Assembly (NCBI GenBank): GCA_964579675.1
Contig: CAZOIA010000225.1
Location: 1 to 8,276, forward strand
Length of the DNA: 8,276 nt
Direction of reading: 5' to 3'
Source of the DNA: CAZOIA01 sp964579675
GTDB lineage: Bacteria; Planctomycetota; Phycisphaerae; UBA1845; PWPN01
Shown here: positions 1-6,173 of the stretch, piece after piece
How the letters are laid out: each line of letters starts with the position of its first letter
Numbering within the stretch: the stretch's first letter is position 1
Notes under the pieces: generated by a model
Database searches by the model: none
Told to the model about the DNA's origin: nothing
The model's input: only the letters and a program-made list of their open reading frames with translations
Program-made: the position numbers and the translations under genes

Positions 1-144
<144 letters not shown>

Positions 145-146
145 TT

Positions 147-165
147 CGAGGCGTTTCCCGCCTCG
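147..165 (-). terminator. Stem-loop just after the small hypothetical gene
   Basis: A perfect 7-bp GC-rich stem, CGAGGCG (147-153) with CGCCTCG (159-165), closes a 5-base loop that reads GGAAA on the minus strand. It lies 15 bases beyond the stop codon of the minus-strand gene at 181-471, a normal place for a terminator. No T-run follows on the minus strand, so it would be an atypical or factor-assisted terminator. It could instead belong to the 3' flank of the intron on the other strand. Confidence 0.35.
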
Positions 166-180
166 GTCCGGCCCCCACGA

Positions 181-471
181 TCACACCAGGAACGACCAGA
201 GAATGCCCATCGGGTCGGCCAGGACGTATTCAGCCGCTTCCTCAACAGTGTCGAAGACCATGCCTCCGAGATCGCCGATAGATTCCCACCTCTCACGGTG
301 GCTCCACCAGAGCACCTCCCAGAAGCGGCCACGCTGCCGAATCCGGGCGATGGCGCTCCCCTCATAGAGGATCGTGTACCCCCGGTTGATGCGCCGGACG
401 ACGGCAGGACATCCCCGCTTCGCGAATACCGCCTCGATGCATGATTTGGGCTGGTCGATTCCAGCCATCAT
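181..471 (-). CDS. Small hypothetical protein, possibly DUF3024-like
   Basis: This encodes 96 residues with no signal peptide or membrane span, so it is presumably cytoplasmic. The start is supported by AGGAAGGG ending four bases before the ATG at 471; a second ATG follows at once, so residue 1 or 2 could be the true start. The pattern is a short N-terminal helix region (IEAVFAKRG), a strand pair (YTILYEGSAIARIRQRG), a tryptophan-rich core (FWEVLWWSHRERWESIG) and an acidic helix (TVEEAAEYVLADP). This order (AxxRxRxxxxWxVxWxxxxxxW, then an acidic 'ExxxxxxxDP' helix and a final aromatic) resembles DUF3024 proteins, but the likeness is judged by eye. The family has no firmly known function. Gene reality rests on the ribosome site, the protein-like composition and the hairpin after the stop. 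It is separated from its upstream neighbour by 324 bases and is probably monocistronic. Confidence 0.6.
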   Translation of the reverse strand: MMAGIDQPKSCIEAVFAKRGCPAVVRRINRGYTILYEGSAIARIRQRGRFWEVLWWSHRERWESIGDLGGMVFDTVEEAAEYVLADPMGILWSFLV

Positions 472-660
472 GGGTCCCTTCCTGGACGTTCAACTACACC
501 ACTTCTTAACGGTGAAGTAGACCTTCATGCGAATCCGTGTCGCCGGCGAGACGACGAGCAGATCCGTGGTCGGCGGAGTCACCCTCGAGAACCGCCCCAT
601 CCTCAAATCGGCGCCGCACCGGAGTCATAATCATCCGGGCAACAGAATCGGTCGGTTCGA

Positions 661-704
661 GTAAGGTACTTGCGGCAATGAATTGCCGCCGCCCTTGAGC
701 TTAC
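661..704 (-). terminator. Two-tier inverted repeat, candidate terminator of the hydrolase gene
   Basis: GCGGCAA (672-678) and TTGCCGC (683-689) form a perfect 7-bp stem with a TGAA loop. Outside it, GTAAG (661-665) and CTTAC (700-704) are also complementary, giving a second tier separated by internal loops. It lies 92-135 bases beyond the stop of the minus-strand hydrolase gene. No T-run follows, so intrinsic termination is uncertain; it could also act as an RNA 3'-end stabiliser. Confidence 0.35.
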
Positions 705-721
705 GTCCGTCCCGATGAGCG

Positions 722-735
722 AAACCGGCCGGTTT
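722..735. terminator. 14-bp perfect palindrome after the hydrolase gene
   Basis: AAACCGGCCGGTTT reads identically on both strands. As RNA it would give A-tract, GC core and a short U-tract, a minimal bidirectional terminator shape, 61 bases after the hydrolase stop codon. The stem is short (about 5 bp once a 4-base loop is allowed), and the T-tract has only three bases. A protein-binding operator is an alternative. Confidence 0.3.
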
Positions 736-795
736 GAATTACTTCCATTGAGAGACTGTCCTTACGGGCACATCACCGACCCGCCGTTCAGGCTC

Positions 796-3474
796 TCAAC
801 TTCCGCCGGCACATCCCGGGGACGGCGGCACGTTAGCTCCGCTGAAGCAATTCTGGAAGATGCTGAAGTCGTCCTGGTCCACGTCGTCGTCGTCATCAAG
901 CAAAGCGCCGGCGCAGTACGGGTCTTGCTGTGGAACCCCCGGACCATTGTAGCAAGCCTGCAAGTAACCGAAGTCCTCCTGGTCCACGTCGCCGTCGCCG
1001 TCGAAGTCGGGCCTGACCGTCGTGATCGTGATCGTGACGTGCGGTGCATCCAGCGGCGAGTTCAGGGCCTCCGGCGCGGTGACGGTGATCTGGCAGTGGT
1101 ATGTCCCCGTGCTCAGCTCGTCGGTGTCGTAGATGATCTGGATGGTGTCGGTCTCGCCGCTGCTGGCGCCGCTGCCGGGGCTGAGGGCCAACCAGGCGCA
1201 ATCCCTGTCGAAGGAGTAGTTGATCGTGCCGGCGCCGCTGTTGCGAATGTTGAAAGAGCCGTTGGGCGGGCTGCCGCCCGCATCGGTGGCCACGTCGATC
1301 TGTTCCGGCAGTACCTCGATGTACGGACCGGGAGGCGCGTCGTCCAACTGGCGCACCTCCGCGAGATCGACGTAGAACTTGAAGGAGGGGTTGCTTACGG
1401 GATGGCTCGCCCGGAGCCAGAAGCTGGCGGTGCTGCCGGCGGCGGTAAACGTCCGCCAGACGTGGGTGAAGGTCTCGTGAACCGGGGCCTTGTCCACGAT
1501 CTGGTCGTCGCCCCAGTCGATCGTGCCGGCGTTGCCGTTGGCCGTCTGGCCGGTGTGGTCCACGCCCAGGTAGAACTTCAGTTGTGCGGGCTGCAGGCCG
1601 CGGAACTCGTACTTCATCCAGCAGATCAGCAGGTAGCCTTCGCCGGGGATCAGTCCGGTGATCTGCCGATTGACCCCGCCGTTCAAATAGCCGGCCGGGG
1701 TCAGCTCGGACAAGGTCTTGGGGTGACAGTTCCCCGCCCCGAACATCTGCGAGTAGTAGCCGTCCTTCGCGTCGGCCGGATGATTGTAGTTCCACTGCCC
1801 GACGTCCTGGACAATGGTACCCTGCCCGACGATCTCGAAGTCTATCCAACTGCAGGAAGCCCCGCAGACGAAGTTCGTGTACCCACACCAGAAGTTGTTG
1901 GCGTTCATGTACTCGCCCATGGTCATCAGGTCGTTGCCGATCTGATCGGGCGAATAGGTGCCGTGCCACGCCCCCCAGGTGGAGCCTTCCGTGGCGATCA
2001 CGGGCGGGAAGCGCCATTCGCGGCGATCGTACATGTCCTTGAACCGGCGTGGCCGAAGGGCGAAACTGCACGCACCGTTCAGGTTCTGGTTGGTGACCAT
2101 GAACTGGTCCGACGGGCCGCCGTAGACGTGGTGGCCGATATAATCGGCGATCGCGAGCAGCTCCCCGCAATGGGGGTCGTAGCTCTCATTGACCATCTGC
2201 CAGATGTTCCCGGGGCTGCCGGTCGAGAGGTTGAGCACGCAGGTTTTCATGCCCAGTTCGTGGGCCCGCTCGGTGTAGGCCTTCTCGAAGTCGATCACGA
2301 GTTGCCACTCGCTGCCGTGCGTGCCGGGTTCATTAACCCCCTGCCAGCAGTCGATGCGCGGATACACCTGCTCGACCAGGTGCAGTTGATCGGCGAGTTG
2401 CCGGCCGTAACGCCTCGGGTCCGTCTTGTAGGTGCCCCAGTTGTCGTCCACCGCGGGCCGTCCCAGGATGATGGTATTGTCCAGATGGGGGTGGATGTTG
2501 AAGGCATCGACGGTCCCGTAGACCCCAAAGCCGCCGGGGTCGTTGGGGTTGCCCGGGGGCGGCGTGCCGCCGTACAGCAGGATCGTCTTGGGGTTCAGGT
2601 CGGCATTTTCCTGTTCGCCGAGGCAGTCGTACTTCCCGCCCCCGACCTTGCCGATCCGGATGGACCGCCGCCACTCGCCACTGCCGGAGGTCCACCACTT
2701 GTTCCACCCGTTGGACACGCCGTCGCTGTAAGCTCCCTCGAAGCTCGGATTGCCCACGAGATTGGGGCCGATCGTATCCGGGATCAGGGTCTCGGGATCG
2801 ACGGGGTCCACGCCCGGTCCCGGGGGCGGGTCGGTGGGCACCGGGCCGGTGAAGGTCACGCGGTCAAAGTAGACTTTGGCTCCGTCACCGTGCCAGGGCC
2901 ACTTACGGGTGGCTTTCAGCCCGATCGTCATCACTGGTAGAGACGCCGTGGCGCTAATGGTGGCCTCAATCCAGGTGTGCTGGGTGGCGACGTTGACGGA
3001 CCATTCCATCCCGCTGCCGTCGCCACTGTCCTGGCCCCATGGATCCAGGCCGAGCCAGCCCAATAGATCGTCACCGTTGGCACTCCAGAAATCCAGATAG
3101 ATCCTAACCGTGGCGGTATAGGTAGCGCCCGGGACCACGTAGATCTGCTGGTAAATGCCAGCTTCCTGCCAATCGCGGTCGGGTTGGGGCAGGATGAGCT
3201 TCTGGGAGTAGTTCCCCTCATAGTGGCGATCGTCGCCGACATAGTGGACCTGGCCGGCCAGGCCATCATCCTTCCAGCCTATCCACTGATTGGCGACGTA
3301 GTTGGTGAAACCCCCTTCAAAGTTCGGGTTGTTGACCTCGGCCCAGCCGGCGCCGGCGGGGGGATAAGACGTCGGCCAGGGACAGCGATCGTTCACGCCG
3401 ACATAACCGAACACACTTGCGACGGCCAGTCCCGCCGCGACACAACAGCCAGCCATCAGGCTCCGGCGATTCAT
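796..3474 (-). CDS. Secreted multidomain glycoside-hydrolase-like protein with carbohydrate-binding and dockerin-like domains
   Basis: This encodes 892 residues from the ATG at 3474, preceded by GGAAGGATGGGA. An ATG at 3486 adds four residues but sits directly on the ribosome site. NRR then a hydrophobic run (residues 4-26) is a signal peptide. Domains: a jelly-roll carbohydrate-binding module (about 47-210, opening NPNFEGG); a Pro/Asp linker (211-236); the first part of a second such module (237-276, opening NPSFEGA); a TIM-barrel-like domain (281-556); the rest of that module (561-710); a BACON-like Ig-fold domain (718-819, WLALSPGSG); two EF-hand, dockerin-like loops (822-880). The barrel has NEP (E382) and IATEGSTW (E496), 114 apart, as in clan GH-A hydrolases (acid/base after strand 4, nucleophile after strand 7), and GHHVYGG where strand 6 is expected. 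Probably a retaining glycosidase on an unknown polysaccharide. It is cysteine-rich, suggesting disulfides. The exact GH family is not recognised. It has its own promoter. Confidence 0.85.
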   Translation of the reverse strand: MNRRSLMAGCCVAAGLAVASVFGYVGVNDRCPWPTSYPPAGAGWAEVNNPNFEGGFTNYVANQWIGWKDDGLAGQVHYVGDDRHYEGNYSQKLILPQPDRDWQEAGIYQQIYVVPGATYTATVRIYLDFWSANGDDLLGWLGLDPWGQDSGDGSGMEWSVNVATQHTWIEATISATASLPVMTIGLKATRKWPWHGDGAKVYFDRVTFTGPVPTDPPPGPGVDPVDPETLIPDTIGPNLVGNPSFEGAYSDGVSNGWNKWWTSGSGEWRRSIRIGKVGGGKYDCLGEQENADLNPKTILLYGGTPPPGNPNDPGGFGVYGTVDAFNIHPHLDNTIILGRPAVDDNWGTYKTDPRRYGRQLADQLHLVEQVYPRIDCWQGVNEPGTHGSEWQLVIDFEKAYTERAHELGMKTCVLNLSTGSPGNIWQMVNESYDPHCGELLAIADYIGHHVYGGPSDQFMVTNQNLNGACSFALRPRRFKDMYDRREWRFPPVIATEGSTWGAWHGTYSPDQIGNDLMTMGEYMNANNFWCGYTNFVCGASCSWIDFEIVGQGTIVQDVGQWNYNHPADAKDGYYSQMFGAGNCHPKTLSELTPAGYLNGGVNRQITGLIPGEGYLLICWMKYEFRGLQPAQLKFYLGVDHTGQTANGNAGTIDWGDDQIVDKAPVHETFTHVWRTFTAAGSTASFWLRASHPVSNPSFKFYVDLAEVRQLDDAPPGPYIEVLPEQIDVATDAGGSPPNGSFNIRNSGAGTINYSFDRDCAWLALSPGSGASSGETDTIQIIYDTDELSTGTYHCQITVTAPEALNSPLDAPHVTITITTVRPDFDGDGDVDQEDFGYLQACYNGPGVPQQDPYCAGALLDDDDDVDQDDFSIFQNCFSGANVPPSPGCAGGS

Positions 3475-3528
3475 GATGGTTCCCATCCTTCCGTTGTTAA
3501 GGCTTTCACTACTCCGGCGGCCGAATCC

Positions 3529-3558
3529 ATTCTACCTCTTCGCGGGGGCGTGATTCAA
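3529..3558 (-). promoter_or_regulatory. Sigma-70-type promoter of the secreted hydrolase
   Basis: On the minus strand, TTGAAT (3553-3558) and TAGAAT (3529-3534) are separated by exactly 18 bases. Each hexamer differs from consensus at one or two positions. Transcription would start near 3522, giving a leader of about 48 bases before the ATG at 3474. It lies in the 189-base gap after the HDOD gene, so the hydrolase is probably transcribed independently. Confidence 0.5.
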
Positions 3559-3663
3559 GTAGAAACTGAAGCGGGGCCGGTCGGCGTGCACAAGAAGAGC
3601 GGCCAATCGGAAACGTTCTAAAAGCCGGAATAGTGATCTTGCCGGTGCGGGCAGAGAAGTGGT

Positions 3664-4545
3664 TTACGACACCAGGATAGCTTCGGCTGCCTCCATCTGC
3701 TCGGGCAGTTGCTCGCGGACGGCGGCGAAATCAGACTCGGTCAAGCCGACCGATTCGAGAAGCAGATCGTCCACCGGCTGGTTCTCGGCGGTGAGATAGA
3801 AGCCGACCCGGTCGTGGCAGCAGAGGACGTCCGAGATGTAAACGACGACGGGCAGCCAGCGGTTCTCCTGACTGAGATTGTCGATCCGATGATGGTAGCC
3901 CAGGACAATCTGCAACCCGCGGGGGAACTTCCATTTGACGGCCAGAGCGCTACCTAAGACCTGGTGATCCGCCCCGACCATTTCGTTCTCGATGTCGCAG
4001 AAAGGCCGGTCTCCCTTTGAAGCCTCCCGGATAACGTCCGTGAGTTGATCGGGATATGCTTGGCGCTCGATCAAGAGGCCGAGGTCGTGAATCAGGCCGG
4101 CCAGAAACGCCTCTTCCGCAAAGGACTTCCTCCCGATCAGGCTGCAGAACTGGCGGGTGGCAACCGCGACGCCGACACTGTGCCTCCAGATGTCGCGGGC
4201 GCTGAACTTGTCGGAGATCTTCTCCGCGGTGAACAGACGACTGATCGAGGCGGAAATGGCAATGTTCTTCACCGCACTGAGGCCGAGCAGCACGATCGCG
4301 CGGTCGATCTCGGAAACCTGCCCCGGTAATCCGTAAAAGGCCGAATTGACCACCTTGAGGATCTTGGTTGCCAATGCCGGGTCGTTCTTGATGATGTTGT
4401 GCAGGTCACGGGCGGTGCTCTTGGGATCATCGACCGCGGAAATGATCTTGGTGGTAACTTCGGGGAGGGTCGCGATGTCCGCGATTTTCGCGAGGGTGTT
4501 CTTGATGACCTGCGCCTGATCGAGGGCTACCGGTGTGGTGGTCAT
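3664..4545 (-). CDS. HDOD domain signalling protein
   Basis: This encodes 293 residues from the ATG at 4545 (MTTTPVALDQ). The frame stays open to an ATG at 4599, but those 18 residues are atypical, and AAGGA lies 11 bases before the inner ATG. HDOD domains are regulatory relatives of HD phosphohydrolases found in bacterial signalling, often tied to c-di-GMP, chemotaxis or cell-cycle control, and usually thought to be non-catalytic. Family landmarks: LPEV (27-30); IIKNDPALATKILKVVNSAFYG (51-72, given here as the region around KNDPALATKIL); the IDRAIVLLG segment (80-88); RHS (121-123); the HD pair in GLIHDLG (H153, D154); ADH (192-194); GYHHRI (216-221). The domain fills almost the whole protein, so there is no fused receiver or output domain; it is cytoplasmic. 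The HD pair is retained, yet HDLGLL lacks the lysine of HD-GYP enzymes (HDxGK). It follows the epimerase gene after 219 bases and seems to have its own promoter and a long structured leader. Confidence 0.9.
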   Translation of the reverse strand: MTTTPVALDQAQVIKNTLAKIADIATLPEVTTKIISAVDDPKSTARDLHNIIKNDPALATKILKVVNSAFYGLPGQVSEIDRAIVLLGLSAVKNIAISASISRLFTAEKISDKFSARDIWRHSVGVAVATRQFCSLIGRKSFAEEAFLAGLIHDLGLLIERQAYPDQLTDVIREASKGDRPFCDIENEMVGADHQVLGSALAVKWKFPRGLQIVLGYHHRIDNLSQENRWLPVVVYISDVLCCHDRVGFYLTAENQPVDDLLLESVGLTESDFAAVREQLPEQMEAAEAILVS

Positions 4546-4599
4546 CAGAACAGGTTTCCTTGTGAATGCAGTGAAAGCGGGGGGTACGCACCCGTCCAT

Positions 4600-4703
4600 C
4601 CGTAGGCTATCGTCTCTTGAGCCCCTGCGGTTTAGCTAAATGACGGCGGGCGATTCCGGGCCAGCCCCGCGGCCGTTCTAGCGTGTGGGTGGCCGCAATC
4701 GCC
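4600..4703 (-). promoter_or_regulatory. Structured leader RNA candidate upstream of the HDOD gene
   Basis: On the minus strand, GGCGATT and AATCGCC (4697-4703 with 4649-4655) form a perfect 7-bp outer helix. Inside it, GCGGCC and GGCCGC (4691-4696 with 4669-4674) form a perfect 6-bp helix stacked directly on the outer one, and GGG/CCC (4665-4667 with 4658-4660) a small hairpin with a CUGG loop. Together they make a compact three-way junction. Next comes the perfect palindrome TTTAGCTAAA (4631-4640), then a further hairpin spanning 4600-4630 (CCG, A-U and GGCU/AGCC pairs with a GG bulge, 11-base loop). It matches no riboswitch class I can recognise. The high GC content makes chance pairing possible. 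Confidence 0.35.
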
Positions 4704-4717
4704 TCTGAGACACCGCC

Positions 4718-4731
4718 CGGGCTCAGGCCCG
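4718..4731 (-). terminator. GC hairpin after the epimerase gene
   Basis: CGGGC (4718-4722) and GCCCG (4727-4731) form a 5-bp stem with a 4-base loop, 33 bases beyond the epimerase stop codon. There is no following T-run on the minus strand. It could be a weak terminator for the epimerase gene or, if the promoter at 4739-4768 is real, the first structure of the HDOD transcript. Confidence 0.25.
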
Positions 4732-4738
4732 CGGCTGG

Positions 4739-4768
4739 ATTCTGTCCAGACCGGTGAGTTTGAGTCAA
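4739..4768 (-). promoter_or_regulatory. Sigma-70-type promoter for the HDOD gene
   Basis: On the minus strand, TTGACT (4763-4768, one mismatch to TTGACA) and CAGAAT (4739-4744, four of six matches to TATAAT) are separated by 18 bases. The -35 box overlaps the epimerase stop codon. A start near 4732 would give a leader of about 187 bases before the ATG at 4545, covering the structured segment at 4600-4703. Confidence 0.45.
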
Positions 4769-5967
4769 TAAGTGAGCCGCCTGGCCCGGAGGGCGGGCGT
4801 GATTACCAGACGTTGCAGGACCTCGGCGATGCGCTCGCCGGCCCGGCCGTCGCCGTAACCGCAGCGGGCGGAGGCGGGGTGGGCCCGCCTCAGTGCCCGG
4901 CGGACGGCCCGGGTGATCGCCGGGCCGGTTTCGCGGGCGTCGATCACGTTCGGCCCACACCGCAGCCGACCCGCCTGCCGCGAGCCCACGTTGACCGCGT
5001 TGATACCGATGCTGGCCGACTCGATGATCCCACTGGACGAATTGCCCACCAGCACCGCGGCCCGGCAGAGCAACCGAAGATAGTCCACCCGCCCCAAGGA
5101 TCGGAACACGCGCCACCGCCGGCGATCCCGCAATTCCCTGATCACGCTGATAATCCCGGAATGGCCGGGATCGCTGTTCGGATAGAAGACCACGCCAGCC
5201 AGCCCGCACCGCTCGACCGCGGCGAGGATAAGGCGCATGGTGGCCGCCTCCTGCTCTTGCGACCTTCCGGTGGGATGCTGGACGACGACGGCATAAGACT
5301 GACCGGCCAGGGGCCCGAGGTTCTGAGCCAACCAGCGGTCGGTGGAGCGGCGGGACCTCCTCTCGGCCTGCCGGAAGGCGCGGATGTCGTCGAGGCCTGG
5401 GGCCCCGACGCGATGAATGCGGGACGCCGGCTCACCCATGCGCCGCAGGCGGTGGGCGGCATCCTTGGAGGCCACCAGGTGAACGTGGGCGAGCCGGCTG
5501 ATCGCGTTCCGGAGCACGTCGTCCAACTCACCAAGCGCCCGATCACCGCCGTGGATGTGGGCCAGCAACCGCCGCCCCAGGGTGGCTGCGCAGGCACCGG
5601 CGAACGCCTCGATCCGATCGCCGAGCACCACGACAATCTCGCAGTCCAGATCGTCGATGGCCCGGGCGATGCCGGCGATCCCTCGCGAAAGGGCGATCGG
5701 CTGCTGTGCGACCTCGTCGCGGTCGCTCTGCATCCGCACGACGGCATCGATCGAGAACCCCGCGTCGCGAATATGGTCGATGGTCCGCCCGAACCGCCTC
5801 AACAGATGCATCCCCGTCACGATGAGCCGGGGCTGAAGCCGCCGCCGCCTGGCCATTGCCCGCAACACCGGATCGAGCAGGCCGAACTCTGCCCGCGTGC
5901 CGGTCACGACGGCAATGCGCCGGCGGCGGCCCGTTGATCGGTCCGATTGGCGCTGGCGGGTGGCCAT
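4765..5967 (-). CDS. neuC: UDP-N-acetylglucosamine 2-epimerase (hydrolysing), NeuC/NnaA type
   Basis: This encodes 400 residues, close to the family length. The ATG at 5967 is preferred over an in-frame TTG at 6027, because the family core begins at RIAVVTGTRAEFGLL (residues 17-31) and the upstream 20 residues are Pro/Gly/Arg-rich; neither start has a clear ribosome site. NeuC-type enzymes convert UDP-GlcNAc to ManNAc plus UDP in the cytoplasm, the first step toward sialic-acid-type sugars. Motifs seen: GTRAEFG, VVLGDRIE (113-120), HIHGGD (137-142), LDDVLRNAISRLAH (148-161), HPT (231-233), YPNSDPGHSG (262-271), GNSSSGIIE (308-316) and SRQAGR (329-334). These give the two Rossmann-like domains of the epimerase fold. 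HIHGGD replaces the usual HIHGGE, and DD replaces the usual DE a little later; both are conservative changes at the active-site region. No NeuB, NeuA or other sugar gene adjoins it, so the exact sugar made is uncertain. It is divergent from the GH127 gene. Confidence 0.88.
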   Translation of the reverse strand: MATRQRQSDRSTGRRRRIAVVTGTRAEFGLLDPVLRAMARRRRLQPRLIVTGMHLLRRFGRTIDHIRDAGFSIDAVVRMQSDRDEVAQQPIALSRGIAGIARAIDDLDCEIVVVLGDRIEAFAGACAATLGRRLLAHIHGGDRALGELDDVLRNAISRLAHVHLVASKDAAHRLRRMGEPASRIHRVGAPGLDDIRAFRQAERRSRRSTDRWLAQNLGPLAGQSYAVVVQHPTGRSQEQEAATMRLILAAVERCGLAGVVFYPNSDPGHSGIISVIRELRDRRRWRVFRSLGRVDYLRLLCRAAVLVGNSSSGIIESASIGINAVNVGSRQAGRLRCGPNVIDARETGPAITRAVRRALRRAHPASARCGYGDGRAGERIAEVLQRLVITPALRARRLTY

Positions 5968-5984
5968 AACGGGAGTATCGGACA

Positions 5985-6012
5985 CGGACGGCCTACCAGG
6001 CCAGCACGTCCG
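5985..6012. promoter_or_regulatory. Nested inverted repeat between divergent epimerase and GH127 genes
   Basis: GGCCT (5990-5994) and AGGCC (5998-6002) form a stem with a 3-base loop. CGGAC (5985-5989) and GTCCG (6008-6012) flank it as a second tier, with five unpaired bases on one side. It lies 18-45 bases before the epimerase ATG, so it could be a structured leader for that gene or an operator for the divergent pair. The rest of the 206-base intergenic stretch shows no convincing promoter in either direction. Confidence 0.3.
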
Positions 6013-6140
6013 CCCCGGAGCCCGCAAGTGTCTGGAGCCAGAGGAACCCGCAAGGGGGAGAAATGCGAGCAGCAGGGGTCCTGGGCCGCCCGGTCCTGCC
6101 GCTCGCCCGCAATACCGATCGCACGTATGCTATGGAGAGG

Positions 6141-6161
6141 CCAAGGCAATCCAAGGCAAGG
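6141..6161 (+). repeat. Short tandem repeat in front of the GH127 gene
   Basis: CCAAGGCAA occurs at 6141-6149 and again at 6151-6159, followed by GGCAAG overlapping at 6157-6165. AAGG therefore appears three times (6143, 6153, 6158), 13-28 bases upstream of the candidate ATG at 6174. These Shine-Dalgarno-like copies are somewhat distant from the start; the repeat may be slippage-derived. Confidence 0.4.
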
Positions 6162-6173
6162 CAAGTCGAGCCA

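Larger units (their letters stand above)
472..795. other. Gene-free stretch between small gene and secreted hydrolase
   Basis: No credible coding region is visible here. The part next to 472 is the leader of the small minus-strand gene and shows a ribosome site but no convincing promoter. The part next to 795 is the 3' flank of the large hydrolase gene and holds two palindromic elements, at 722-735 and 661-704, listed separately. Confidence 0.6.

Noticed and set aside
715..2940. A 741-codon open frame on the + strand opposite the secreted hydrolase gene
   Set aside because: Its product is a low-complexity Val/Gly/Ala/Arg/Asp mixture without domains, and it lies antisense to a gene with clear domains and catalytic motifs. 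High GC content readily keeps such frames open.
3430..3474. Lipobox-like LMAGC near the N-terminus of the secreted hydrolase
   Set aside because: The cysteine lies only about ten residues from the start, leaving no hydrophobic core before it; the hydrophobic run follows it instead, so a normal signal peptide is more likely.
3602..3645. Terminator for the HDOD gene ending in CTTTT on the minus strand
   Set aside because: Only a 4-bp CCGG/CCGG stem with a long loop precedes the T-run.
4600..4632. Possible c-di-GMP (GEMM-type) riboswitch fragment before the HDOD gene
   Set aside because: The minus-strand stretch GATAGCCTACGG faintly recalls part of that class, but the conserved flanking core and the paired stems of the class are missing.
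4813..5937. A 374-codon open frame on the + strand opposite the epimerase gene
   Set aside because: The product is rich in Pro, Gly and Arg with no recognisable motif, while the opposite strand encodes a full NeuC-type protein.
6103..6131. Promoter for the GH127 gene with TATGCT as -10
   Set aside because: The hexamer 17 bases upstream (TCGCCC) is a poor -35, so the pair is not better than chance.
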